Assembly: GCA_902536935.1 (NCBI GenBank)
Contig: CACAZM010000010.1
Span: forward strand, 1-54,300
Length of the DNA stretch: 54,300 nt
Origin: an uncultured Bacteroidota bacterium
GTDB lineage: Bacteria > Bacteroidota > Bacteroidia > Flavobacteriales > Flavobacteriaceae
Direction: 5' to 3'
In this document: piece after piece, positions 11,504 through 19,856 of the stretch
How positions within the stretch are numbered: the first letter of the stretch is position 1
How the letters are laid out: each line of letters starts with the position of its first letter
Notes under the pieces: model-generated
What the model was told of the DNA's origin: nothing
Databases searched by the model: none
Seen by the model: only the letters and a program-made list of their open reading frames with translations
Position numbers and translations under genes: made by a program

Positions 11504-12940
11504 ATGGATTTCGGTTATCATAAAATGTATATCGGAGGGGCGTTGGTAGAGAGTGAATCTAATACCATGTCAGATGTTATTTGCCCAGCTGACGGCAAAC
11601 CCATAGCTCAAATTGCAGAAGCGAGGAAAGCGGATGCTGAAAAGGCACTAGAAGCTGCCCAAAAAGGATTCGAGTTTTGGTCAAAATGCTCTTTGTCAGA
11701 ACGTACCCAATGGATGTTAAAGCTTAGAGAAGCCGTTCTTGAAAACGAACACTTGCTGAGATCTGCTATTGTTTATGAAATGGGTAAAGCCTATGACGCT
11801 GCTTGGGAGGACATTGAAGCGGTAGTCAATGCTTTAGAGTGGTATCCTAATGCCATGAAAAATTTACGTGATGAGCTAATCCCAGATTACGAAAACACCC
11901 ATACCCACAAAATGATACAGCAACCCGCTGGGGTAGCAGTCGCATATTTGGCCTGGAATTTTCCGCTCCTCAATGTGGGATTTAAACTCGGACCTGCCTT
12001 GGCTTCTGGATGCTCAATTATCATTAAACCCTCTGAGTTGTCCCCACTCTCAGCTTACATTTTAGGTAAAATCATACATGATATTGATTTTCCATCTGGT
12101 GTGGTCAATATTTTGTCTGGGCCTACTAGCGAAGTTGCAACTACGTTAAGCAAAAGTAAAATACCCTCTGTTTTGACGATGATAGGGTCTACGGCTACTG
12201 GTCAACGTGTGATAGCAGACAGTTCTACATCTATTAAAAAACTAAGTATGGAACTTGGCGGTAATGCGCCATTTATTGTGTTTGAAGATGCAGATATTGA
12301 CAAAGCACTCGATTTGGCAATCGGAATAAAATTTGGTAATAGTGGTCAGATTTGCGTTGCCGCCAACAGATTTTTTGTGCATAAGAGCTTGTATAATTCG
12401 TTTCTAGAAAAATATGTTGAACGAGTTAATAATTTAAAACTTGGTTTTGGTATAGACCAAAAACCTGACATGGGACCTATGGTCACAAGAAATGACAGAG
12501 ATCGCATGTTTGATTTGATCAATGATGCCAAAGAAAAAGGAGGCGTTCTGTTAGCGGGAGGAGAAATTCCAAAAGGAATGAAAGATGGAAATTGGATGAT
12601 GCCCACCGTAATTTCAGGAATGACCACAGAAATGCGCCTGTTTAGGGAGGAAACCTTTGGTCCTATCGCACCATTTATGTCATTTGAAACAGACGAAGAA
12701 GTATTGATGCTTGCGAACGATACTGACTTTGGGTTGGCTTCTTATATTTTCACTAACAACAGCGATCGCATCCATCGTTTTTCTGAGAATCTCGAATTTG
12801 GTGAGGTTCAAGTCAATGGGGTGAAATATGCCATATACTTGCCTCACGGGGGTATCAAAAACAGTGGCATTGGTCATGATTGTTCTCATTTAGCTTTAGA
12901 AGATTATTTGGTTAAAAAGAGAGTTTCAGTAGCACTTTAA
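11504..12940 (+). CDS. NAD(P)-dependent aldehyde dehydrogenase, probable 3,6-anhydrogalactose dehydrogenase
   Basis: A 478-residue member of the aldehyde dehydrogenase superfamily. Key residues are in place: N152 in LAWNFPLLN, cofactor lysine K175 in IIKPSE, general base E250 in MELGGNAP and catalytic cysteine C284 in NSGQICVAANR. Length and motifs resemble the succinate-semialdehyde and lactaldehyde dehydrogenase branch. In agar and carrageenan pathways an enzyme of this superfamily oxidises anhydrogalactose to anhydrogalactonate, the substrate of the cycloisomerase encoded 5 bases upstream. The aldolase gene begins one base after its stop codon. Lactaldehyde or glyceraldehyde oxidation after the aldolase step is the alternative role. 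The superfamily is certain; the substrate is inferred from the operon. Confidence 0.85.
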   Translation: MDFGYHKMYIGGALVESESNTMSDVICPADGKPIAQIAEARKADAEKALEAAQKGFEFWSKCSLSERTQWMLKLREAVLENEHLLRSAIVYEMGKAYDAAWEDIEAVVNALEWYPNAMKNLRDELIPDYENTHTHKMIQQPAGVAVAYLAWNFPLLNVGFKLGPALASGCSIIIKPSELSPLSAYILGKIIHDIDFPSGVVNILSGPTSEVATTLSKSKIPSVLTMIGSTATGQRVIADSSTSIKKLSMELGGNAPFIVFEDADIDKALDLAIGIKFGNSGQICVAANRFFVHKSLYNSFLEKYVERVNNLKLGFGIDQKPDMGPMVTRNDRDRMFDLINDAKEKGGVLLAGGEIPKGMKDGNWMMPTVISGMTTEMRLFREETFGPIAPFMSFETDEEVLMLANDTDFGLASYIFTNNSDRIHRFSENLEFGEVQVNGVKYAIYLPHGGIKNSGIGHDCSHLALEDYLVKKRVSVAL

Positions 12941-12941
12941 G

Positions 12942-13706
12942 ATGGAAATCAACAAGCTCAAACAGAAATTGCTGGACGGTCAGACCGTTTATGGCCCCTT
13001 TTGTAAACTTCAAGACCCAAGCGTAGTTGAAATTGCAGATCTGGCTGGATTTGATTTTGTTATTTTGGATATGGAACACGGACCACTTAGTGTAGAAAGC
13101 ATTCAATCCATAGCACGTACTGCGCAAGCAAAGGGGATAGAAGTTGTTGTTCGGGTAACAGAGAACAGAGCCTCTGATATTTTACGTATACTTGATGTGG
13201 GAGTGAAATCAATTCAAGTTCCTCAAGTGAATACTCTTTCTGATGCCCAAATGGTGGTTGATGCAAGTTTCTTTTACCCCAAAGGAGAACGAGGGATGTG
13301 TAGATATGTACGTGCAGCCTATTATACAGGGATTGAAAAGAATGAGTATTTTTCGACGGCAAATTTAGACATCTTAACCATCGTTCACATTGAAGGAAAT
13401 AAAGGTCTTGACAATCTAAAACAGATTGTTTCTCTAAACGGTATTGACATTGTTTTTCTTGGTCCCTATGACCTTTCACAATCTTGTGGTTATCCGGGTC
13501 AAACAAACCATCCTGAGGTGGTAAATAAAATGAAACAAGCTGTTATGCTTGCCAAAAAGCACAGCAAAATTATTGGTACTTTTTGTGAAAGTCCTCAAGA
13601 TGCCCAAAAGTGGCGTGATTTGGGCGTTCAGTATATTGCATACGCTGTAGATGTAGGGATTATTTATGACGCCTACAAAGAAATTATTAACCAAATAAAA
13701 CAATAA
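12942..13706 (+). CDS. HpcH/HpaI-family class II aldolase, probable 2-keto-3-deoxy-sugar-acid aldolase
   Basis: A 254-residue metal-dependent aldolase that should split a 2-keto-3-deoxy acid into pyruvate and an aldehyde. The family residues are present: H46 in LDMEHGP, R71 in VVRVTEN, and metal ligands E151 in IVHIEGN and D177 in LGPYDLSQS. Its size and these motifs match 2-keto-3-deoxy-L-rhamnonate aldolase (YfaU) and 2-dehydro-3-deoxyglucarate aldolase. It sits one base after the aldehyde dehydrogenase and one base before the permease, so the four genes are surely cotranscribed. In place of the kinase plus phospho-aldolase of described anhydrogalactose pathways, this enzyme would allow a non-phosphorylative end: pyruvate plus glyceraldehyde. 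A rhamnonate or fuconate substrate would give lactaldehyde instead. Confidence 0.88.
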   Translation: MEINKLKQKLLDGQTVYGPFCKLQDPSVVEIADLAGFDFVILDMEHGPLSVESIQSIARTAQAKGIEVVVRVTENRASDILRILDVGVKSIQVPQVNTLSDAQMVVDASFFYPKGERGMCRYVRAAYYTGIEKNEYFSTANLDILTIVHIEGNKGLDNLKQIVSLNGIDIVFLGPYDLSQSCGYPGQTNHPEVVNKMKQAVMLAKKHSKIIGTFCESPQDAQKWRDLGVQYIAYAVDVGIIYDAYKEIINQIKQ

Positions 13707-13707
13707 A

Positions 13708-14751
13708 ATGGAATCAATATTATTACCTTTTTTACTGGTCATAATCGCCAGTGTGTTTCAAGGATCTTTTGGCGTAGGAATGAAGTATATGCCACCCCTT
13801 AAATGGGAATCTTGGTGGTTGGTACACGTTACGATTGCCATGGTACTCTTTCCCATTGTATGGACATTTCTGTCCGTTTCGGATGTAACCACAGTCATAG
13901 GAGATGTTTTTTCTGATCCTATTGCACAACAAGCAGCTTATATAGCCATAATGTTTGGTTTTTTATGGGGCATAGGGGGTATAATGTTTGGTGTTAGTGT
14001 TCCTTATATAGGTTTGTCATTGACCATGGGAATCGTGATGGGTATTGCGGGAACACTAGGCGCTTTGATTCCATTGTTACAAAATGAAAACGCTACTAGT
14101 TTACCTCAATTTCCCTATGTGATTGGGGGATTGGTAATTACCATCATAGGTGTGATCATCACAGCAAAGGCGGGAATTGATAGAGATAAGCTCCAAGGCA
14201 ACTCTTCGCTTTCGGGTGGAAATATATTAAAGGGAATCGCCATTGCGGTTGTCTGTGGAATCCTTTCCTCGCTATTGGCTGTAGGGCATACCAATGTCAA
14301 TGACGATGTAACACTCATTGCAAAAAATTATGGAGTCAATGGTCGCAATGCAAGTTTGATTGCTTGGCTGATTGTATTTATCGGGGCCTATGCTATGAAC
14401 GCTTTGTATAGCCTTGTCCTCATTGTAAAAAACAATAGCTGGTCCAACTTTTTTGTTGCAGGCTCAAAAAAAGCGTACATCTGGTCTGTTATTGCTGGAC
14501 TTTGTTGGTTTGCAGCACTGGGTTTGTATGGACAAGGTGCTGCACTCATGAATGGCGCATCTGACAACAACCTTGGAAACATAGTTGGGTGGCCGATGTT
14601 ACTTGGGCTGTCACTAATAGTAAGTAATGTTTGGGCTTATAGAGCTGGAGAGTGGAAAAATGCTAAAAAGCCTTTCAACCTGCTTTTAGTTGGATTGGCA
14701 GTTCTAATCCTGGCTTCTGTGATTCTTGGGTACTCAAATAGTTTGAGCTAA
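13708..14751 (+). CDS. RhaT-type sugar/proton symporter
   Basis: A 347-residue inner-membrane permease with about ten hydrophobic helices, resembling the L-rhamnose-proton symporter RhaT of the drug/metabolite transporter superfamily. The N-terminal LLVIIASVFQGSFGVGMKY and the following PLKWESWWLVH element are the family's recognisable start; GVSVPYIGLSLTMGIVMG and a conserved ending with GWPMLLGLSLIVSNVW support it. It is the last gene of the cycloisomerase operon (one-base gap) and its stop overlaps the convergent AraC gene by 4 bases. E. coli RhaT carries rhamnose and lyxose; here the operon implies import of the monosaccharide that feeds the dehydrogenase, perhaps anhydrogalactose. That would be an unusual substrate for this family and is only inferred. 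Confidence 0.85.
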   Translation: MESILLPFLLVIIASVFQGSFGVGMKYMPPLKWESWWLVHVTIAMVLFPIVWTFLSVSDVTTVIGDVFSDPIAQQAAYIAIMFGFLWGIGGIMFGVSVPYIGLSLTMGIVMGIAGTLGALIPLLQNENATSLPQFPYVIGGLVITIIGVIITAKAGIDRDKLQGNSSLSGGNILKGIAIAVVCGILSSLLAVGHTNVNDDVTLIAKNYGVNGRNASLIAWLIVFIGAYAMNALYSLVLIVKNNSWSNFFVAGSKKAYIWSVIAGLCWFAALGLYGQGAALMNGASDNNLGNIVGWPMLLGLSLIVSNVWAYRAGEWKNAKKPFNLLLVGLAVLILASVILGYSNSLS

Positions 14752-15623
14752 GAGCAAATGTTGTTGAGTCTTTGATATTTGCTCTTATATTCACTAGCTG
14801 ATAATCCTTTTACAGCCTTAAAAACTCGGTTGAAACTCGAAAATGAGTTAAAACCAGTGTCATGACAAATTTGTGAAATAGATGTTCGACTGTTAATTAT
14901 CATCTGACATGCCCTACTGATGCGGTATTCACGTATAAATTGAAAAGCGGTTTTACCCGTTCGTTCTTTAAAGAATCGACAGAATGAATTAGTTGTCATA
15001 AAAGCCAAGTCCGATAGCTCCTGAAGGCTGATTTCACGAGCGTAGTTTTCAGAAATAAAGTTTATAATACGTTGAAGCCGATCCTCCTTTTCAATATTTC
15101 CTGTGGCTGGATTAAAGTTATCTGAAGCTAAATTTCGTGTGTTTTCAACACGAGACAATCGATTAAGTGTTTTAAGCAATTGAATCAAACGATTTGCCCC
15201 ACTAAACTCACAAATGCGAATGATATCCTCCAGCAGAGCATAGCTGTCCATAGATTGAAAAATAATACCCCTTCGAGACTTTTCAAGCATTGTTTTTATG
15301 TTGGAAAACTCGGGTACATTATCCACGAAAGTATGGATCAGAGAGGGGCTAAATTTGATAATAATATAGTCCACCTCTTCTGAAGAATCATGTACTTCAT
15401 TTTTAAACAAGTGAGGAAGCTGACTTCCCAAAAGAACCAATTCATTTTCATTAAAATACTCCATGCTATCCCCAACAATACGCACCCCTGTTCCGATGAT
15501 AGGATATAACAATTCGTATTCTTCATGATAGTGCCAATCTACTCCGAAATAGGGTATGGTTTTTCGCTCAACAAAAAAACTCTGGTGATCTTCGTTTTCG
15601 GTTATGGAATACTTGAGTTGCAA
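14748..15623 (-). CDS. AraC-family transcriptional regulator with cupin sensor domain
   Basis: A 291-residue regulator. The N-terminal half (about 1-140) is a cupin-like sensor with the WHYHEEYELLY metal/ligand-site pattern near residue 30 and a LGSQLPHLF strand. The C-terminal 110 residues hold two AraC helix-turn-helix motifs, the first at SLQELSDLAFMTTNSFCRFF and the second at SISQICHDTGFNSFSSFNRV. It is convergent with the catabolic operon, overlapping its last gene by four bases, and is 72 bases downstream of the sulfatase gene on the same strand. It likely senses a sugar product and switches the surrounding catabolic genes; the target sites are not identified. Confidence 0.9.
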   Translation of the reverse strand: MQLKYSITENEDHQSFFVERKTIPYFGVDWHYHEEYELLYPIIGTGVRIVGDSMEYFNENELVLLGSQLPHLFKNEVHDSSEEVDYIIIKFSPSLIHTFVDNVPEFSNIKTMLEKSRRGIIFQSMDSYALLEDIIRICEFSGANRLIQLLKTLNRLSRVENTRNLASDNFNPATGNIEKEDRLQRIINFISENYAREISLQELSDLAFMTTNSFCRFFKERTGKTAFQFIREYRISRACQMIINSRTSISQICHDTGFNSFSSFNRVFKAVKGLSASEYKSKYQRLNNICS

Positions 15624-15695
15624 CTTATTTTTTTCTTAAAATTACAATTTTTAAGCAGAAATAGAAGTGTATATATCTATTAAAAAAGTAAAGAT

Positions 15696-17351
15696 TTAGT
15701 TATCTTCAATCAATTTAATTCCTTGCGGCACCATAGGGTAAGTGATATTTTTCATCAAAGCTCTCATATTTGCTGTCTCGGGATGTGATTTGCCAAAAAT
15801 AAGATTGTTTCGTTCTTTTGGATCTAAATTTTTATCATACAACTCCTCTTGACCAGTGTTGTATACGATGTAGCGATAGTCTTTGGTACGTATTGAATAG
15901 TGATGATTTTCTGGGATATTTTTATTTAAATCTGAACTGTAAATTACTGACAAAGCTCCCTCGGGACCTTGCCAATTATCTGTATTTGGATTTTTTAAAA
16001 AAGGAACAAGAGAATACCCGTCTAGTCCATGCCCTTTTTTGTTTTTTCGAGTTTCTAAATCAATTCCTGCCAATTCCAAAAGAGTAGGATATACATCTAT
16101 TAAAGAAACAGGATGCTCAACGACCGTATTTGGCTCTGTCATTTCTGGAACTCGAATAATTAGAGGTACTCTAGTACTTTCTTCCCATAATGAGTTTTTG
16201 TAAATGTGATCTTTCTCTCCCATAGTCCAACCATGGTCACTCGTCAATATTACAATCGTGTTGTCTTTAAGATAAGTATTGTTAATCGAACGCATCACTT
16301 GGCCTACATTGTCATCAACGGCGGTTACACAGGCCAAGTAAGCTTGTGTAAAGCGTTTTAATCCCTCGTGTGGATCTTTATATGAAGCTACCAGATTTTC
16401 AAACATTTCTACCGATCGGGTTCTTCTGTTTTTTGTTTCAAACTGGTCTACCAAATGCAGAAAAGTATCTTCTTTATCACCAGGAAAAATATCTGCTAAC
16501 TGAATGCTGTCTAGCGGATACATGTCAAAATATTTTTGAGGGGCTATAAGGGGGGTGTGCGGACGGAGAAACCCAACTGACAAGAAAAAAGGAGCGTCCT
16601 GGTCTTCTTCAGCCAACTCCAAGAGACGCTTTTCGGCCCATTGTGCATTTAGTTCATCGGGGGTTAAATCACGGTCTTTATCATTATTATATTTAAGTTC
16701 TTTGCCACTTCGAAACCCACCATAGACCCACCATAGCCGTTCGCCATTGAATTTTTGTTCCCCAAAGTTTTTCATAGGGCCATAAGATCCATCTATAAAA
16801 CCACCACCCATATTGAGTCCATCAACGATACGATTGGTTCTAAAAGGAGCAGGCACATCAGGATGAGAGATAGGCTTTTTCTTACGTTTATAATCACCTG
16901 CGTAAACAAATGGGCTGTAATCTGCCTTGTACTTAAATTCAGACCACACATCTTCTTTGTTGTGATGAAGGACTTTGCCGCTTCCAATTACATGGTAACC
17001 ATCATTTTTAAATTTTTCCATAATGGTTTTGGTGTTGGCCAGCATTTCGTTATCTAACCATGATTTCATCCAAAAATGAGATGCGTTGTGTGGGTATACA
17101 CCCGTAAACATACTCGCTCGTGAGGGACCGCACATGGGGTTGTTTGAATAGGCATGTTTAAATCGAGTACTAGAGACTCCTAAAGCTTTCATATGTGGTG
17201 TTTTAGCTTGTGGATGACCATAGAAACCCTCTGGAAAATCGTTTAAGTCATCAATTATTATGAGTACTACATTTGGTTTTTTGTAATGTTGCCCCTGAAT
17301 ATTATTAAAGGATAGGATTGCCAAAATATATATAAGATATCGAGCAATCAT
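15696..17351 (-). CDS. Exported type I sulfatase, candidate carbohydrate sulfatase
   Basis: A 551-residue sulfatase of the alkaline-phosphatase superfamily (S1). The activation motif MCGPSRASMFTG carries C74, which the maturase converts to formylglycine; D34-D35 near the N-terminus are calcium ligands, and SDHGWTMGEKDHIYKNSLWEE supplies the later metal and active-site residues. The C-terminus has the usual LYDKNLDPKERNNL element. The closest pattern I know is the iduronate-2-sulfatase-like S1_7 group, which also serves algal polysaccharides. I start at the ATG at 17351 because a clean signal peptide follows (ARYLIYILAILS..., cleavage near GQ); an in-frame ATG at 17402 would add 17 charged residues. 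No anaerobic maturase is in the window. Removal of sulfate from galactan oligosaccharides is inferred from context. Confidence 0.9.
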   Translation of the reverse strand: MIARYLIYILAILSFNNIQGQHYKKPNVVLIIIDDLNDFPEGFYGHPQAKTPHMKALGVSSTRFKHAYSNNPMCGPSRASMFTGVYPHNASHFWMKSWLDNEMLANTKTIMEKFKNDGYHVIGSGKVLHHNKEDVWSEFKYKADYSPFVYAGDYKRKKKPISHPDVPAPFRTNRIVDGLNMGGGFIDGSYGPMKNFGEQKFNGERLWWVYGGFRSGKELKYNNDKDRDLTPDELNAQWAEKRLLELAEEDQDAPFFLSVGFLRPHTPLIAPQKYFDMYPLDSIQLADIFPGDKEDTFLHLVDQFETKNRRTRSVEMFENLVASYKDPHEGLKRFTQAYLACVTAVDDNVGQVMRSINNTYLKDNTIVILTSDHGWTMGEKDHIYKNSLWEESTRVPLIIRVPEMTEPNTVVEHPVSLIDVYPTLLELAGIDLETRKNKKGHGLDGYSLVPFLKNPNTDNWQGPEGALSVIYSSDLNKNIPENHHYSIRTKDYRYIVYNTGQEELYDKNLDPKERNNLIFGKSHPETANMRALMKNITYPMVPQGIKLIEDN

Positions 17352-17465
17352 ATGAGATGGTTTTCCAAATATTTCAATCTTGTCTTTTTTAGTTAAGTTC
17401 ATTATAGTCAGATTTCTTGAGTTGTGAAATTACAAATTATAGATTGTTATAGTTGAGTTTAAAGC

Positions 17466-17495
17466 AAAAAAAAGAGTCACCATTTCTGATGACTC
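17466..17495 (-). terminator. Intrinsic terminator of the initiator tRNA
   Basis: On the minus strand GAGTCATC and GGTGACTC form an 8-bp stem (one G-T pair) with a six-base loop, followed by eight T residues. It begins six bases after the tRNA end. Confidence 0.9.
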
Positions 17496-17500
17496 GATTG

Positions 17501-17573
<73 letters not shown>

Positions 17574-17583
17574 ATTAGGACCC

Positions 17584-17614
17584 CAAATATACAAAAAATC
17601 ACCAAACCCGACAA
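17584..17614 (-). promoter_or_regulatory. Promoter of initiator tRNA
   Basis: The minus strand has TATATTTG (17591-17584), a perfect TAnnTTTG minus-7 element of Bacteroidota, with TTG 20 bases upstream (17614-17612) at the minus-33 place. It shares a 63-base spacer with the era promoter facing the other way. Confidence 0.75.
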
Positions 17615-17622
17615 GGGTTTTG

Positions 17623-17630
17623 TACCTTTG
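17623..17630 (+). promoter_or_regulatory. Minus-7 element for era, directly before the start codon
   Basis: TACCTTTG matches TAnnTTTG and ends only six bases before the era ATG. The message would be leaderless or nearly so. No clear minus-33 TTTG is present. Confidence 0.6.
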
Positions 17631-17636
17631 CATTCC

Positions 17637-18527
17637 ATGCATAAGTCAGGATTTGTCAATATCATCGGAAACCCTAACGCAGGGAAATCCACTCTGATGA
17701 ATGCCTTTTTGGATCAAAAGCTGTCAATTATTACCTCCAAGGCACAAACAACCAGACATCGAATCTTTGGAATTTATAATACGCCTGATGTGCAAGCAGT
17801 TTTTTCTGATACACCAGGTATCATCAAGCCCGATTATGCCTTGCAAGAGCGCATGATGGATGCCACATACTCAACTTTTGAAGATGCCGATATCATGCTT
17901 TTACTTGTAGCTGCCGATGACAAGCGGGGATTAGACGAAAATACATGGAAACGAGTTGCCAATTTTTCAGGCAAACTAATCCTCGTATTTAATAAGGTTG
18001 ACCTATCGAACCAAAAGGAATTAGCACAACTTGTTTCATCATGGCAAGAAAATCTACCTCAAGCCGAAGTATGGAGTATTTCTGCTAAAGAATCTTTCCG
18101 CGTTTTGGAGTTGCGGGATCGTATTGTTTCTCTACTACCTAATCACCCCCCCTTTTTTCCCAAGGATCAAATCACAGATAAGCCTGAGCGTTTCTTTGTC
18201 AATGAGGCTATACGGGAACAAATTCTTATTCGATATCAAAAGGAAATCCCTTATGCTGTTGAGGTATTTACCGAGCAATTTGAAGAAAGTGAAAATATCA
18301 TTCGAATTAGAAGTGTGATTGTGGTAGAAAGGAACTCCCAGAAAGCGATTGTCGTTGGAAGTAAGGGAATCGCGATTAAACACGTTGGTATTGAGGCACG
18401 GAAAGCCCTCGAAACTTTTTTTAACAAGAAAATTCACCTCGAATTGTTTGTCAAAGTCAACAAAAATTGGCGGTCAAACCATACACAATTGCAGCGATTT
18501 GGCTATTCTTCTTCTCAAAAGAAGTAA
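17637..18527 (+). CDS. era: GTPase Era, 16S rRNA maturation factor
   Basis: A 296-residue GTPase that binds the 3' end of 16S rRNA and helps assemble the small ribosomal subunit. It has the Walker A loop GNPNAGKST (11-19), the G2/G3 elements QTTRHR and SDTPG, the G4 NKVD motif and G5 SAKE, then a KH RNA-binding domain in the C-terminal third (VIVVERNSQKAIVVGSKGIAIK). The ATG at 17637 gives the normal family N-terminus; an in-frame start at 17538 would run through the tRNA gene on the opposite strand and is rejected. A minus-7 element ends six bases upstream. der follows 24 bases later, so two ribosome-assembly GTPases are adjacent. Confidence 0.97.
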   Translation: MHKSGFVNIIGNPNAGKSTLMNAFLDQKLSIITSKAQTTRHRIFGIYNTPDVQAVFSDTPGIIKPDYALQERMMDATYSTFEDADIMLLLVAADDKRGLDENTWKRVANFSGKLILVFNKVDLSNQKELAQLVSSWQENLPQAEVWSISAKESFRVLELRDRIVSLLPNHPPFFPKDQITDKPERFFVNEAIREQILIRYQKEIPYAVEVFTEQFEESENIIRIRSVIVVERNSQKAIVVGSKGIAIKHVGIEARKALETFFNKKIHLELFVKVNKNWRSNHTQLQRFGYSSSQKK

Positions 18528-18532
18528 TTTTG
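18525..18532 (+). promoter_or_regulatory. Possible minus-7 element for der
   Basis: TAATTTTG matches TAnnTTTG and overlaps the era stop codon, 19 bases before the der start. It could give der its own transcript besides read-through from era. Confidence 0.45.
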
Positions 18533-18551
18533 CCTTCTAAAAGAATGCCCA

Positions 18552-19856
18552 TTGAGCAATTTTGTCGCCATTATTGGAAGACCGAACGTTGGAAAGTCAA
18601 CACTTTTCAATCGACTAATTCAGCGCAGAGAAGCCATTGTAGATTCAACTAGTGGGGTGACTCGTGATCGTCATTACGGAAAAACAGACTGGAACGGTAA
18701 AGAATTCACTGTGATCGATACTGGTGGATATGTCGTTGGTGGGGATGATGCTTTCGAAGCTGAAATTGACCAACAAGTCGAAGTGGCTATTGAGGAGGCT
18801 GATGCAATTCTGTTTGTCGTAGATGTAGAAGTAGGGGTTAGTGTGATGGATGAAGAGGTTGCACGCCTATTACACCGATCTGACAAGCCAGTCTTGCTCG
18901 TTATCAACAAAGTTGACAATGCTTTACGTATCCCTGATACCGTTGAGTTTTTTACTCTAGGAATCGATAAGACTTTTCATATTTCTGCTGTAAATGGTTC
19001 AGGGACAGGTGATCTCTTAGATGCCGTAATCCATGCCCTTCCAGAAGGCAAAGAGCCCGAAAGTAGTTCTTTACCTCGTTTTGCTGTCGTCGGTCGTCCA
19101 AATGCGGGAAAGTCATCATTTATCAATGCCCTGTTGGGTCAAGAACGAAACATTGTTACAGCTCAAGCAGGTACTACTCGAGACAGCATCGATACATTCT
19201 ACAACCAATACGGATTTGAGTTTGTTCTTGTCGATACTGCTGGAATCCGGAAAAAATCTAAGGTCAAAGAGAATATCGAATTTTATTCGGTGATGCGTGC
19301 ATTGCGCTCCATCGAATATTCTGACGTATGTTTGGTGTTATTTGATGCCACAAGAACCTTCGACAGTCAAGTTAAAAATATTTTTTGGCTTGCAGCTCGC
19401 AATCACAAAGGGATTGTGATTTTGGTCAATAAATGGGATTTGGTTGAAAAAAATACCCAAGCAACTAAGGTATTTTCAGAAACCATCCGTGAGGAAATTG
19501 CTCCTTTTGTAGATGTCCCCATTGTTTTTATTTCAAGTCTCACCAAACAACGTGTGTTTAAAGCCATCGAAACTGCTGTGGAGGTTTACCAGAAAAGAAG
19601 CAAACGAATCGCAACTCGCGAGCTCAATGACTTTATGCTCCCAATCATTCAGAAATATCCACCGCCAGCGATAAAGGGGAAGTACGTAAAAATCAAATTT
19701 TGCGTACAATTACACAGTGACCATCCCCAGTTTGCTTTTTTCTGCAATCTGCCCCAATATGTGAAAGAACCATACAAGCGATTCTTAGAGAACAAATTAA
19801 GAGAACATTACGATTTTACGGGATCTACAATTGATGTATTTATCCGCAAAAAATAA
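18552..19856 (+). CDS. der: GTPase Der (EngA), 50S ribosome assembly factor
   Basis: A 434-residue protein with two tandem GTPase domains and a C-terminal KH-like domain, the unmistakable Der layout. The first P-loop is GRPNVGKST (about 9-17) with DTGG and NKVD; the second is GRPNAGKSS (about 180) with DTAGIRKK and NKWD. The ending YDFTGSTIDVFIRKK is typical. The start is TTG at 18552: the conserved SNFVAIIGRPN begins right after it. The ATG at 18545 is in another frame, so no upstream ATG fits. It lies 24 bases after era, and its stop abuts the stop of the convergent MerR-like gene. Confidence 0.97.
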   Translation: MSNFVAIIGRPNVGKSTLFNRLIQRREAIVDSTSGVTRDRHYGKTDWNGKEFTVIDTGGYVVGGDDAFEAEIDQQVEVAIEEADAILFVVDVEVGVSVMDEEVARLLHRSDKPVLLVINKVDNALRIPDTVEFFTLGIDKTFHISAVNGSGTGDLLDAVIHALPEGKEPESSSLPRFAVVGRPNAGKSSFINALLGQERNIVTAQAGTTRDSIDTFYNQYGFEFVLVDTAGIRKKSKVKENIEFYSVMRALRSIEYSDVCLVLFDATRTFDSQVKNIFWLAARNHKGIVILVNKWDLVEKNTQATKVFSETIREEIAPFVDVPIVFISSLTKQRVFKAIETAVEVYQKRSKRIATRELNDFMLPIIQKYPPPAIKGKYVKIKFCVQLHSDHPQFAFFCNLPQYVKEPYKRFLENKLREHYDFTGSTIDVFIRKK

